Shown one piece after another: positions 1 to 10,221 of a DNA stretch of 64,000 nucleotides. A program made the translations under genes and the position numbers. The notes below the pieces were generated by a model, which worked only from the letters and a program-made list of their open reading frames with translations, was not told the origin of the DNA and did no database searches. The stretch is from assembly GCF_002105195.1 (NCBI RefSeq), contig NZ_MUHU01000011.1:269030-333029 (forward strand), in the 5' to 3' direction. The stretch's first letter is position 1; each line of letters begins with the position of its first letter. This DNA comes from Derxia lacustris (GTDB taxonomy: Bacteria > Pseudomonadota > Gammaproteobacteria > Burkholderiales > Burkholderiaceae_E).

Positions 1-563
1 TCGCCGGGCAGACCGAAGCTGCGCGCGACCAGACGGTCATCGGCTGCCGGCAGGCCGGCCGGCGGCGTGGCACGCGCGGGCGCATCGCCCAGAAAGTAGA
101 AGTTCGACGCCGGCGCAGCCGCACCGCCCGCGCCGGGCTGGCCGAAGCCCGCCGGCGCATTGGCGGCCGGTGCCTCAGGCACGCCGAGCACATGGCTGCC
201 CACGCGGCCGTCATAGGCCGGCGCGGCTTGCAGCACCAGATCGGGCACGCCGTTCTGCGCCTGCGCATGCGGCACCAGTGCCGGCGCCGAGGCGCTGGCA
301 TTGGCCACGCTCTGCGGCGAGGTGGGCGCCAGATTGGCGCCCGGCGGCAGCGCGCCGAACGGCACGGCAGCCGGCGTGGACGGACCCGCAATGCCGGGCG
401 GCAGGGACAGCCCCGCCGGATGGACATTGGCCGGCACCGGCACGCCACCGGCCGCCGGAATCGACGGCAGTGCGGCGAACACCTCGGCGGCCAGCCGGGC
501 AATCGACAGCGGGTCCGGCAGCCCGGGCGGCGCGGCGCCGCCAGCGAGGTCAGGCGTGGACAT
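1..563 (-). CDS. Family 2A encapsulin cargo cysteine desulfurase, N-terminal part (runs off window)
   Basis: Only the first 187 codons are in the window. They encode a long Ala/Pro/Gly-rich, probably disordered segment that contains a short amphipathic stretch DPLSIARLAAEVF near residue 18 and, later, NFYFLGDA shortly before the edge. This is the layout of the N-terminal targeting region of SufS-type cysteine desulfurases packaged in family 2A encapsulins; the PLP-binding domain would lie beyond position 1. The shell gene ends 8 bases upstream, so the two are probably co-transcribed. An in-frame GTG at 575, overlapping the shell stop codon by 4 bases, is an alternative start. The assignment rests on context and composition because the catalytic domain is not visible. 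Confidence 0.72.
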   Translation of the reverse strand, partial: MSTPDLAGGAAPPGLPDPLSIARLAAEVFAALPSIPAAGGVPVPANVHPAGLSLPPGIAGPSTPAAVPFGALPPGANLAPTSPQSVANASASAPALVPHAQAQNGVPDLVLQAAPAYDGRVGSHVLGVPEAPAANAPAGFGQPGAGGAAAPASNFYFLGDAPARATPPAGLPAADDRLVARSFGLPG

Positions 564-571
564 CGCGTCGC

Positions 572-1501
572 TCACTTGTAGGTGTCGGGATAGTCGTGGA
601 ACTTGCCGATCTCGACATCGTCGAGCACCGCCAGCGCGTCATCGGTCTGCACCGCCAGCGAGCAGTACAGCGAGATCAGATAGGACGCGATGGCATTGCG
701 GTTGATGCCCATGAAGCGCACCGACAGGCCCGGGCTCTGCTCGCCCGCGAGGCCCGGCTGGTACAGGCCGACCACGCCCTGACGCTTGTCGCCGACGCGC
801 AGCAGGATGATCTTGGTCTTGCCGTCGGCCACCGGCACCTTGTCGCTCGGCACCAGCGGGATGCCGCGCCAGGTCAGGAACTGGGCGCCGAACATGCTCA
901 CGGTCGGCGGCGGCACGCCACGGCGCGTGCATTCGCGACCAAACGCGGCGATCGCCAGCGGATGGGTCAGGAAGAAGGCCGGCTCCTTCCACACCTTGGT
1001 CAGCAGCTCATCGAGGTCGTCGGGCGTGGGCGCGCCGGTGAGCGGATAGATGATCTGGTCGGGATGGACGCTGGCCAGCAGGCCGTAGTCCGGGTTGTTG
1101 ATCAGCTCGCGTTCCTGCTTCTCCTTGATCGTCTCGATCGTGAGGCGCAGCTGCTCCTTGATCTGGTCGTGCGGCGAGCTGTACAGGTCGGCCACGCGCG
1201 TGTGCACGTCGAGCACCGTGCTCACGGCATTGAGGAAGTACTCGCGCGGCTGGTCTTCGTAGTCGACGAAGGTGGTGGGCAGTTCCGATTCGTCGCGCTT
1301 GGTACACAGCACCTGCACGTCTTCCGGGTTCTTCACCTTGTTGAGGCGGTAGATGCCGGCTTCCACCGGCACCCACTGGAGCAGATGCGTCAGCCAGCGC
1401 GGGCTGATGGTCGACAGCGTCGGCGCCGTCTTGGTGGCATTGGCTAGTTGACGGGCGGCGTTGTCGCCAAGCGCCAGTTGGGTGGGTTGGGTATCCGACA
1501 C
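572..1501 (-). CDS. Family 2A encapsulin shell protein (SrpI-like)
   Basis: The 309-residue product has the HK97-fold family 2A encapsulin signature: AARQLANATKT near the N-terminus, then TPRWL-like (SPRWLTHLLQW), PVEAGIYR, FVDYEDQPREY, VWKEPAFFL and IAAFGRECTRRGVPP. It closely resembles the Synechococcus SrpI sulfur-starvation shell as I recall it. Such shells assemble into icosahedral compartments around a cysteine desulfurase. I chose the GTG at 1501 because AAGGAAGA lies just upstream and the protein then starts at the usual place; an in-frame ATG at 1582 would add 27 residues unlike the family. The serine acetyltransferase and rhodanese upstream and the cargo gene downstream make this a complete sulfur-metabolism encapsulin operon. 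Confidence 0.93.
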   Translation of the reverse strand: MSDTQPTQLALGDNAARQLANATKTAPTLSTISPRWLTHLLQWVPVEAGIYRLNKVKNPEDVQVLCTKRDESELPTTFVDYEDQPREYFLNAVSTVLDVHTRVADLYSSPHDQIKEQLRLTIETIKEKQERELINNPDYGLLASVHPDQIIYPLTGAPTPDDLDELLTKVWKEPAFFLTHPLAIAAFGRECTRRGVPPPTVSMFGAQFLTWRGIPLVPSDKVPVADGKTKIILLRVGDKRQGVVGLYQPGLAGEQSPGLSVRFMGINRNAIASYLISLYCSLAVQTDDALAVLDDVEIGKFHDYPDTYK

Positions 1502-1519
1502 GATGGTCTTCCTTAGACG

Positions 1520-1531
1520 AAATTCGAATTT
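1520..1531. promoter_or_regulatory. 12-bp perfect palindrome upstream of the encapsulin gene
   Basis: AAATTCGAATTT is a perfect palindrome in an AT-rich pocket within the 89-base gap between the XRE gene and the shell gene, about 19 bases upstream of the GTG start. It could be an operator for the XRE regulator encoded just upstream. The function is inferred. Confidence 0.35.
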
Positions 1532-1888
1532 GCTAATTGCCTGTTCGGCTTTAGCGAGTGTCGGTTTGCGTGCCCGGCCCAATCAACCGGCTATAGACGG
1601 CGGGCGCTGGCGATCCTGACTTCACATTGCGCAATCAGCTCGGACAGCGGCAGGCCGAGCGCAACCGCCAGCTTGGAGGCGGTGGCGAGCGACGGCATGA
1701 CCGTGGCGCGCTCGATTTCGCCCATGTAGGAGCGGTTGAGCTCGGCGCGATTGGCCAGCGCTTCCTGCGACCAGCCGCGCGCCTCGCGCAGCCGGCGCAC
1801 CACCAGACCGAAGCTTTCGCCCACGCTGGCGGGCAGCAGCGGCGCGAGGCCGCTGGCGTGGGCAAGCTGTGCGTCGGCTTGCGCCTGT

Positions 1889-2884
<996 letters not shown>

Positions 2885-2886
2885 GC

Positions 2887-3357
2887 TCAGTCCTGGATCC
2901 AGGGCAGGCCGCGGAAGCGCCAGCCGTCGGACCGACCGCGCTGATGCGCCTCGTCGATCTCGCCCTCGAAGCCTTCAAGCACGTTGAAAGCGTTTGCAAA
3001 GCCGGCCTTGGTCGCGGCCTCGGCGGCCAGCGCCGAGCGCTTGCCGCTGCGGCACAGCAACAGCAGCACCGCGTTCTTCGGCACCTTGGCCTCGAGCTCG
3101 CGGGCAAAGCGCGGATTGCGCGTGAGGCTGGTGCCGGTGGCCCAGGCCACATGCACGCTGCCCGGCACCTGCCCCACGAACTTGCGCTCCTCACCCGAGC
3201 GCACATCGACCAGCACGGCGCTGCCTTCCTGCGCCAGCGCCCAGGCGTCGGCCGGTGGCACGCTGCCGGCATAGGGCAGGCCGGCGGCGCGCGCTTCTTC
3301 GCGGGCACGGTCGAGCACGGGATGGGACGGAGAAACTTCGGCGAGCACTGCGGACAT
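2887..3357 (-). CDS. Rhodanese-like sulfurtransferase of the encapsulin operon
   Basis: A 156-residue single rhodanese domain with the active-site loop CRSGKRS; Cys102 would carry the persulfide. VLVDVRSGEE is the usual CH2A-type strand and the C-terminus ends WRFRGLPWIQD. No signal peptide is seen, so it is cytosolic. It is the first gene of the leftward encapsulin operon and has a good Shine-Dalgarno (AGGAG) upstream of the ATG. It probably moves sulfane sulfur between the encapsulated desulfurase and acceptors; that role is inferred from conserved context. Confidence 0.9.
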   Translation of the reverse strand: MSAVLAEVSPSHPVLDRAREEARAAGLPYAGSVPPADAWALAQEGSAVLVDVRSGEERKFVGQVPGSVHVAWATGTSLTRNPRFARELEAKVPKNAVLLLLCRSGKRSALAAEAATKAGFANAFNVLEGFEGEIDEAHQRGRSDGWRFRGLPWIQD

Positions 3358-3476
3358 GACGACGACTCCTGATCTGATGGCGATAGACGGCCGACGCAGA
3401 CTAGGCAGTCGGCATCGGGCAGTTAACGAAGCAGTCGGTCGTTCGATATGTCCAGAAGTTGGCTGTCGGTCTCAGC

Positions 3477-3497
3477 CTTTCGATCAGCTGTCGAAAG
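3477..3497. promoter_or_regulatory. 21-bp dyad in the divergent encapsulin/activator promoter region
   Basis: CTTTCGA (3477-3483) and TCGAAAG (3491-3497) are perfect inverted arms around a 7-base centre containing CAGCTG. The site sits between the encapsulin operon and the sigma-54 activator gene, next to a second smaller dyad AGTGT-TG-ACACT (3496-3507) that overlaps an exact TTGACA (3500-3505). It is a plausible operator. I found no GG-N10-GC sigma-54 promoter of good quality on either strand here. Confidence 0.5.
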
Positions 3498-3605
3498 TGT
3501 TGACACTCGGTTACAGGTGATATGCAAAGACGAAATGGTCAGTTCGCGCAGGTACGGGCGCCGCCTAAGTTGAAACGCGACAAGAACCCATCAGAGCGTC
3601 CACCC

Positions 3606-4802
<1,197 letters not shown>

Positions 4803-4827
4803 GCTCCACATCTCTTCATCCCCATCC

Positions 4828-4867
4828 CGCCGCGGAAAGCGCCCGAATGCGCCTTCCGCGGCGTTTT
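4828..4867 (+). terminator. Rho-independent terminator after the activator gene
   Basis: A long GC-rich hairpin: ten base pairs (4828-4837 with 4854-4863), one A/C mismatch, four more pairs GCGC/GCGC and a six-base loop, followed by a TTTT run at 4864-4867. It lies 26 bases after the activator stop codon. Confidence 0.85.
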
Positions 4868-5220
4868 CGTCTGGGCGCGCGCTGCGCGTCGATTTGCACC
4901 GCCGGCGGCGGTTTTGGCGCTGACCGCCACTGTTGCGTCGAGCCAACAAGCAGAGCCGAATCCCGGCCCCGATCGACCTGCGACCGGGCGCCGGGCGGCG
5001 CGCTCAGGCGTCGATCGAGCCGCTCGTGCGTCAAGCCAGCAAGCGGCGGGCCAGCCCGGGCCGGCGACCACGCCGACCGCCCCACCCAGACATCGCAGTG
5101 CCCGCTGCTGCCGTCTTGCAGCGCGCCGGTCCGGGCGCGCCGGCGGCGCCCGGCGGGCTGGAGGCGGCACGACCGGGCCGGGGCAGCTGCTGCTTCCTAC
5201 GCAAGCCGGTCCGAGAGGTT

Positions 5221-5236
5221 TGCTCAGGAATCAGCA
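5221..5236. promoter_or_regulatory. Candidate upstream activator site, TGCT-N8-AGCA
   Basis: TGCTCAGGAATCAGCA has inverted arms TGCT/AGCA spaced by 8. The same spacing occurs near the sigma-54 sites at 26091 and 32380. It lies about 135-150 bases before the predicted transcription start, a usual enhancer distance. The dyad can be extended outward imperfectly (GGTTTGCT with AGCAACC). Confidence 0.45.
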
Positions 5237-5302
5237 ACCGCATCTGCTGCGGATCGAACAGCGCTTTTCGCGGCGCCGCAACACGGGCATTTATCCGTTT
5301 CA

Positions 5303-5315
5303 AATCAATTACTTG
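5303..5315 (+). promoter_or_regulatory. IHF-binding site
   Basis: AATCAATTACTTG is an exact match to the IHF consensus WATCAA-N4-TTR. It lies 27 bases upstream of the -24 element and between the candidate enhancer and the promoter, the place where IHF bends DNA in sigma-54 systems. Confidence 0.6.
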
Positions 5316-5342
5316 AATCAACTCCGCAACAGCCGTCGACGC

Positions 5343-5358
5343 TGGTTCGCGGCTTGCA
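5343..5358 (+). promoter_or_regulatory. Sigma-54 promoter of the DUF1549/DUF1501/cytochrome operon
   Basis: TGGTTCGCGGCTTGCA matches the -24/-12 consensus TGGCACG-N4-TTGCW, with GG and GC exactly 10 bases apart and a perfect TTGCA. Transcription would start near 5369, giving a leader of about 49 bases with GGAG 8 bases before the ATG at 5418. Confidence 0.75.
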
Positions 5359-5417
5359 ATAGAGCGTTACTGCCGCTTCCCGGCATGCATCGCTTTTTTC
5401 GGATCGGAGTGCAAACC

Positions 5418-7733
5418 ATGAACAAGAAACTGACGCTGTCCGTGCTGATCGGGCTGTCGTCCCTGGCCGCAAGCGCCGCCACGGAAACCACGTCCGCCCC
5501 GGCGGCGGCGGCCGCTGCCAGCGCGCCGACCAAGGCCTGGTCGCCCTACCAACCGGTCAGCCAGCAAGCTGTGCCGGAAGTCAAGCAAAAGAACTGGGTG
5601 CGCACGCCGATCGATGCCTTCGTGCTGGCCCGGATCGAAAACGCCGGCCTCAAGCCCTCGCCCGAAGCCGACCGTGCCGCCTACATCCGCCGCGCCACGC
5701 TCGACGCCTGGGGCCTGCTGCCCACGCCGGAAGAAGTGCAAGCCTTCGTCAGCGACAAGTCGCCCAATGCGTACGAAAAGCTGGTCGACCGCCTACTGGC
5801 CTCGCATCACTACGGCGAGCGTCAGGCGCGCCGCTGGCTCGATCTGGCCCGCTATGCCGACAGCTCGGGCTTCCAGGTGGACAGCACGCGCGCCAACAAC
5901 TGGCGCTATCGCGACTACGTGATCGCCGCCTTCAACAGCGACAAGCCCTACGACCGCTTCATCCGCGAACAGGTCGCGGGCGACGAACTCTGGCCCGACA
6001 GCCAGGAAGCCAAGATCGCCACCGGCTACCTCGCCGGCTATCCCGACAACAGCAATTCGCGCGACCTGGTGCAACGCAAGTACCAGATCGAGACCGACAT
6101 GACCGACCTGGTCGGCGAGACCTTCCTCTCGGCCACCATCGGCTGCGCGCGCTGCCACAACCACAAGTCGGACAAGGTCAGCCAGAAGGAGTACTTCCAG
6201 CTCCAGGCCTTCTTCGCCAACACCGCGTTCAACGAACGCGAGCCGGTGGCGCAGAAGGGCGAGTCGGAACTCGCCTTCGAGAAGGCCCAGGCCGCCTACC
6301 GCGACGCGACCAAGTCCATCCGCGACAAGCAGCGCGCCATCCTCGACACCGTGCGCGAGAAGGGCCGCAAGTATCACAACGAGCGTTACCTGACCGACAG
6401 CCGCGACTCGATCTTCAAGGACGAGAAGGAATGGACGCCGCTCGACCGCTGGGTCAACTGGCGCAAGCAGGCCGTGGCGACCGAGAACGACATCGCCCAG
6501 TACCTCAAGCTGTCGGCCACCGACAAGGACAGCCCCGAGTACGACGCCGCCAGCGTCGACAAGTGGAAGGAATACGAGAAGCTGGCCGCCGAGCTGAAGA
6601 AGTTCGACAACCAGCGTCCGAAGAGCGGCTCGGTCAACATCACCACCGCGACCGAACTCGGCCATCCGGAAGCGCCGCCCACCTTCGTGCGCTTCGGCGG
6701 CATCCATGAGCGCCCGACCGAGGAAGTGCAGCCGGCGATCCCCGCGCTGTGGGGTGGCGACAAGGTCACGATCACGCCGACCGACAAGTCGTCGGGCCGT
6801 CGTACCGCGCTGGCCAACTGGCTGGCCAGCCCGAACAACCCGCTCACGCCGCGCGTGTTCGTCAACCGCCTCTGGGCCCAGTACTTCAACAACGGCATCG
6901 TCAGCACGGTGGCCGACTTCGGTCGCGCCGGCGCCAAGCCGACCCACCCCGAACTGCTCGACTATCTGGCCGCCGACTTCGTGAAGCAGGGCTGGAGCGT
7001 AAAGAAGATCACGCGCGAAATCCTGCTGTCGAACGTGTATCGCCAGTCGTCCGCCGAGCGTGCCGACGTGCTCAAGGCCGATCCGGAAAACAAGCTGCTC
7101 GCCGTCTACCCGCGCAAGCGCCTCGAAGCCGAGGAAATCCGCGACGCCCTGCTCTACGCCTCGGGCACGCTGGAAGACAAGGTCGGCGGCCCGGCGGTGT
7201 TCCCGCCCGTGCCGGCCGCGCTCAACGCCGGCGCGCAATGGCAGGTGTCCGACAACGAAGCCGACTTCCGTCGCCGCAGCATCTACACCTTCGTGCGTCG
7301 TTCGATCCCCTATCCGCTCACGCAGAACTTCGACCCCGCGAACCCCTCGCAGCCGCACCAGAAGCGTGATGTGACGACGACCCCGCTGCAGGCGCTGACG
7401 CTGTTCAACAGCGACATCGTCTTCAACTGGTCGCAAGCGCTTGCAGGCCGCGTGATCCGCGAAGCCGGCCCCGAGCAGAACGCCCAGCTGACCCGCCTGT
7501 ACCAGATCCTGTTCTCGCGCGAGCCGAACAAGACCGAACTGGCGACGCTGAAGGAATTCCTCGCGAGCGAAGAGAAGGCCATCCAGACCAAGACGGCCAC
7601 CAACGGCAAGTTCGAGATCGCGGTGCCGACCGGCCTGAAGGATGGCCAGACGCAAAACCCGATCAAGGCCGCCGCGCTGGTCGACCTGGTGCACACGGTC
7701 GCCAACTCGAACGACTTCGCCTACCGCTTCTGA
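5418..7733 (+). CDS. DUF1549/DUF1553 exported protein with a heme c motif (Planctomycete-type)
   Basis: The 771-residue product has a Sec signal peptide (residues 1 to about 21), a short Ala-rich linker, a DUF1549 domain from about 45 to 270 and a C-terminal DUF1553 domain from about 440 to 750. DUF1549 contains CARCH at 243-247, a CxxCH motif that could bind heme c covalently, and the conserved ARYADSSGFQVD segment. DUF1553 shows RTALANWLASPNNPLTPRVFVNR and the TTPLQALTLFNS region. The family is very abundant in Planctomycetes and Verrucomicrobia and normally paired with DUF1501, as here; its reaction is unknown. It is first gene of an operon after a sigma-54 promoter. The start was chosen for its Shine-Dalgarno and signal peptide; longer upstream reading is out of character. 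Confidence 0.92.
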   Translation: MNKKLTLSVLIGLSSLAASAATETTSAPAAAAAASAPTKAWSPYQPVSQQAVPEVKQKNWVRTPIDAFVLARIENAGLKPSPEADRAAYIRRATLDAWGLLPTPEEVQAFVSDKSPNAYEKLVDRLLASHHYGERQARRWLDLARYADSSGFQVDSTRANNWRYRDYVIAAFNSDKPYDRFIREQVAGDELWPDSQEAKIATGYLAGYPDNSNSRDLVQRKYQIETDMTDLVGETFLSATIGCARCHNHKSDKVSQKEYFQLQAFFANTAFNEREPVAQKGESELAFEKAQAAYRDATKSIRDKQRAILDTVREKGRKYHNERYLTDSRDSIFKDEKEWTPLDRWVNWRKQAVATENDIAQYLKLSATDKDSPEYDAASVDKWKEYEKLAAELKKFDNQRPKSGSVNITTATELGHPEAPPTFVRFGGIHERPTEEVQPAIPALWGGDKVTITPTDKSSGRRTALANWLASPNNPLTPRVFVNRLWAQYFNNGIVSTVADFGRAGAKPTHPELLDYLAADFVKQGWSVKKITREILLSNVYRQSSAERADVLKADPENKLLAVYPRKRLEAEEIRDALLYASGTLEDKVGGPAVFPPVPAALNAGAQWQVSDNEADFRRRSIYTFVRRSIPYPLTQNFDPANPSQPHQKRDVTTTPLQALTLFNSDIVFNWSQALAGRVIREAGPEQNAQLTRLYQILFSREPNKTELATLKEFLASEEKAIQTKTATNGKFEIAVPTGLKDGQTQNPIKAAALVDLVHTVANSNDFAYRF

Positions 7734-7765
7734 TCCCCACCCAATTCGAATCACAGGAAATCATC

Positions 7766-9217
7766 ATGTCTCAATCTTCGCGTCGCGACTTCCTCCTCAA
7801 ATCGGGCCTGGGGCTCGGCGGTGCCGCGCTCACCACGGGCGCGGTGCCCGGCTTCGGCGCCGCCTGGGCGGCCGACCTGGCCGCCGGCGATGTCAATCCG
7901 CTGGCTCCCAAGCCCACCCACTTCCCGGCCAAGGCCAAGGCGGTGATCTGGCTGCACATGAACGGCGCGCCCAGCACGCTCGACCTGTACGACTACAAGC
8001 CCGACCTCGTGAAGTACGCCGGTACCGACACGCCGGCCAGCTTCCTGAAGGGCATCAAGACCAGCACCCAGGGTGGCGTCGGCAAGCTCTACGCCTCGAA
8101 CCGCCAGTGGAAGCAGTACGGCGAAAGCGGCGCCTGGTTCTCGGACCTGGTGCCCAACATCGCCCAGCATGCCGACAAGATGACCTTCATCAAGTCGAGC
8201 GTGACGGTCGGCGCGACCCACGACATCTCGATCCTCAAGCTCAACACCGGCGACCTGAATCCGGGCCGTCCGTCGCTCGGCGCCTGGGTCACCTATGCGC
8301 TCGGCTCGGCCAACCCCGATCTGCCGCCCTATGTCGTGCTCTACAACGGCAAGAGCGAACCGAGCGCCGGTTCGGTCAACTGGTCGTCGGGCTTCCTGCC
8401 CGCCGTCTACCAGGGCACGGCCTTCCGTCCGGGGCCCTCGCCGATCTTCTATCTGGAACGTCCGGAAGTGCGCTCGGAGCTGCAACAGCGCGCCTCGCTC
8501 GATCTGCTGAAGAAGCTGAACAACACCGGTGCCGCCAAGTACCCGTCGGATACCGAGCTGCGCGCCCGCCTGCGTTCGTATGAACTGGCCGAGCGCATGC
8601 AGGTGTCGGCGCCCGAGGCGGTCGACCTGTCGAAGGAAAGCGAAGCCACCAAGGAGGCCTACGGCATCAACGATCCGGTGTCGGGCACCTACGGCACGAC
8701 GCTGCTGCGCGCGCGCCGTCTGGTCGAGCGCGGCGTGCGCTTCATCCAGGTGGTGTCGGGCGCGCCGGAAGGCGATACCGAAGTGACCAGCTGGGACGCC
8801 CACAACGACCTGGAAAAGAACCACGGCACGATGGCCCGCATGGTCGACAAGCCGATCGGCGGCCTGCTGGCCGACCTGAAGCAGCGCGGCCTGCTCGACA
8901 GCACGCTGGTGGTCTGGACCTCGGAATTCGGTCGCACCTCCTACGGCCAGAGCGGCAACGGCCGCGACCACAACCCCTGGGGCTACACCCAGTGGCTGGC
9001 GGGCGCGGGCGTCAAGGCCGGCTTCACCTACGGCGAGACCGACGAGATCGGCCTGCAGACCGCCGACAAGGAAAAGGGCGTCGATACCTATGACCTGCAT
9101 GCCACCGTGCTGCAGATCCTGGGCCTCGACCATCTGAAGACCACCTTCCTGAACAACGGCCGCTCGGAACGCCCGACGGTCGTGTACGGCAAGGTCGTCA
9201 AGGACATCCTGGCCTGA
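7766..9217 (+). CDS. DUF1501 protein with Tat signal
   Basis: The 483-residue protein opens with a twin-arginine signal (SSRRDFLLKSGLGLGG, then a hydrophobic stretch ending near AWAADL). The body is a DUF1501 domain related to the sulfatase/alkaline phosphatase fold: VIWLHMNGAPSTLDLYDYKP at the N-terminus, the LLRARRLVERGVRFIQV helix-strand, TLVVWTSEFGRT and GNGRDHNPWGYTQWLAG towards the C-terminus, which may hold metal-binding Asp/His residues. It follows the DUF1549 gene by 32 bases, the normal pair order. Export folded by Tat suggests a cofactor inserted in the cytoplasm. The substrate is not known. Confidence 0.93.
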   Translation: MSQSSRRDFLLKSGLGLGGAALTTGAVPGFGAAWAADLAAGDVNPLAPKPTHFPAKAKAVIWLHMNGAPSTLDLYDYKPDLVKYAGTDTPASFLKGIKTSTQGGVGKLYASNRQWKQYGESGAWFSDLVPNIAQHADKMTFIKSSVTVGATHDISILKLNTGDLNPGRPSLGAWVTYALGSANPDLPPYVVLYNGKSEPSAGSVNWSSGFLPAVYQGTAFRPGPSPIFYLERPEVRSELQQRASLDLLKKLNNTGAAKYPSDTELRARLRSYELAERMQVSAPEAVDLSKESEATKEAYGINDPVSGTYGTTLLRARRLVERGVRFIQVVSGAPEGDTEVTSWDAHNDLEKNHGTMARMVDKPIGGLLADLKQRGLLDSTLVVWTSEFGRTSYGQSGNGRDHNPWGYTQWLAGAGVKAGFTYGETDEIGLQTADKEKGVDTYDLHATVLQILGLDHLKTTFLNNGRSERPTVVYGKVVKDILA

Positions 9218-9245
9218 CCGGTACAAGAAGAAGGACCTCCTCCGC

Positions 9246-9629
9246 ATGCGCAAGGCAATCGCGGCGGCGGTGGCGCTCCTGGCCCTGGTGGCCGGGAGCG
9301 CGCTGTCAGCCGAAGACGAACTCGATACCGACCTGATGCAGAGCATCGAGGACAGCAACAAGAGTCTGGCCTCGAACATCGCCATCAAGGACGGCAAGGG
9401 CGCAACGACCGACGCGAAGGATCTCGCCGAGATGTTCGCGAAGGTCGAGGGCTTCTATGTGAAGAAGGGCGATGCCGCGGATGCGGTGGACCTGTCGAAG
9501 AAGAGCCGTGAACTCACGGCGCAAATCCTTCAGCAGGTGGGCGCGAAGAATTTCGATGCCGCCACCGACTCGGCGACCACGCTCTCCCGCACCTGCAAGA
9601 CCTGCCACAACTTCTACAAGAAATCCTGA
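9246..9629 (+). CDS. Small periplasmic c-type cytochrome (class II/c556-like)
   Basis: A 127-residue protein with a Sec signal peptide (cleavage near ALSA-EDE) and one heme c motif, CKTCH at residues 117-121, close to the C-terminus. C-terminal heme attachment to a helical protein is the layout of class II cytochromes (c', c556). A Met that could be the sixth ligand is not obvious. It lies 28 bases after the DUF1501 gene and 10 before the peroxiredoxin gene, so it is a likely electron carrier for the operon. Confidence 0.82.
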   Translation: MRKAIAAAVALLALVAGSALSAEDELDTDLMQSIEDSNKSLASNIAIKDGKGATTDAKDLAEMFAKVEGFYVKKGDAADAVDLSKKSRELTAQILQQVGAKNFDAATDSATTLSRTCKTCHNFYKKS

Positions 9630-9639
9630 AGGAAGCTTC

Positions 9640-10221
9640 ATGAAGCATCTTCTGACGGCCGCGGCACTGGCCGCGGCGCTCGTCGCTCCGGCCCATGCCG
9701 CGCTCAAGGAAGGCGACACGGCGCCGGCCTTCACGGCCCAGGCCTCGCTCGCCGGCAAGGCCTTCGGCTATTCGCTGAAGGACGCGCTCAAGAAGGGCCC
9801 GGTGGTCGTGTACTTCTACCCGTCGGCCTACACCAACGGCTGCAATGCGCAGGCCCATGCCTTCGCGACCAACATCGAGAAATTCGCGGCGGCCGGCGCC
9901 AGCGTGGTCGGCGTGTCGCTCGACAGCATCGGGCGGCTCAACGACTTCTCGGCCGATCCGGCCTATTGCGCCGGCAAGCTGGCCGTGGCCTCCGATGCCG
10001 ACGGCAAGATCGCCAAGGGCTTCGACCTGAACGTGCGCGAGGCGCAGGCCGGTCGCAAGGACACGCGCGGCGTCGACATCGACCACGGCTTCACCGAACG
10101 CACCACCTTCATCGTGACGCCCGACGGCAAGGTCGCGGCCACCATCGGCGGTCTGGCACCGGGCGAGAACGTGGACAGCGCACTCGCCGCCGTGCAGAAG
10201 CTCGCGGCCACGGCGCGGTGA
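9640..10221 (+). CDS. Periplasmic peroxiredoxin (AhpC/BCP-like)
   Basis: A 193-residue thioredoxin-fold peroxidase with a signal peptide ending near AHA-ALK. The peroxidatic Cys68 lies in FYPSAYTNGC, a variant of the Pxxx(T)xxC loop in which Thr is kept; Cys110 (DPAYC) is a candidate resolving residue. It should reduce peroxide or organic hydroperoxides in the periplasm. The reductant is unknown; the neighbouring cytochromes or a DsbD-like path are possibilities. The start follows the preceding gene by 10 bases with GGAAG upstream. Confidence 0.88.
   Translation: MKHLLTAAALAAALVAPAHAALKEGDTAPAFTAQASLAGKAFGYSLKDALKKGPVVVYFYPSAYTNGCNAQAHAFATNIEKFAAAGASVVGVSLDSIGRLNDFSADPAYCAGKLAVASDADGKIAKGFDLNVREAQAGRKDTRGVDIDHGFTERTTFIVTPDGKVAATIGGLAPGENVDSALAAVQKLAATAR

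Larger units (their letters stand above)
4868..5417. other. Non-coding regulatory gap upstream of the DUF1549 operon
   Basis: About 550 bases without a credible gene; the open frames here are Arg/Ala/Pro-rich shadows of GC-rich sequence. The right half becomes AT-richer and carries the candidate activator dyad (5221-5236), an IHF site (5303-5315) and a sigma-54 promoter (5343-5358). Confidence 0.7.

Noticed and set aside
3358..3605. Sigma-54 promoter for the encapsulin operon
   Set aside because: I checked GG-N10-GC spacing on both strands; the only hit (AGGTAC...GCCTA near 3550) lacks the rest of the consensus and points toward the activator gene.
4847..5362. Open frames between the activator and the DUF1549 gene
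   Set aside because: Arg/Pro/Ser-rich translations without signatures; the region holds a terminator and promoter elements instead.
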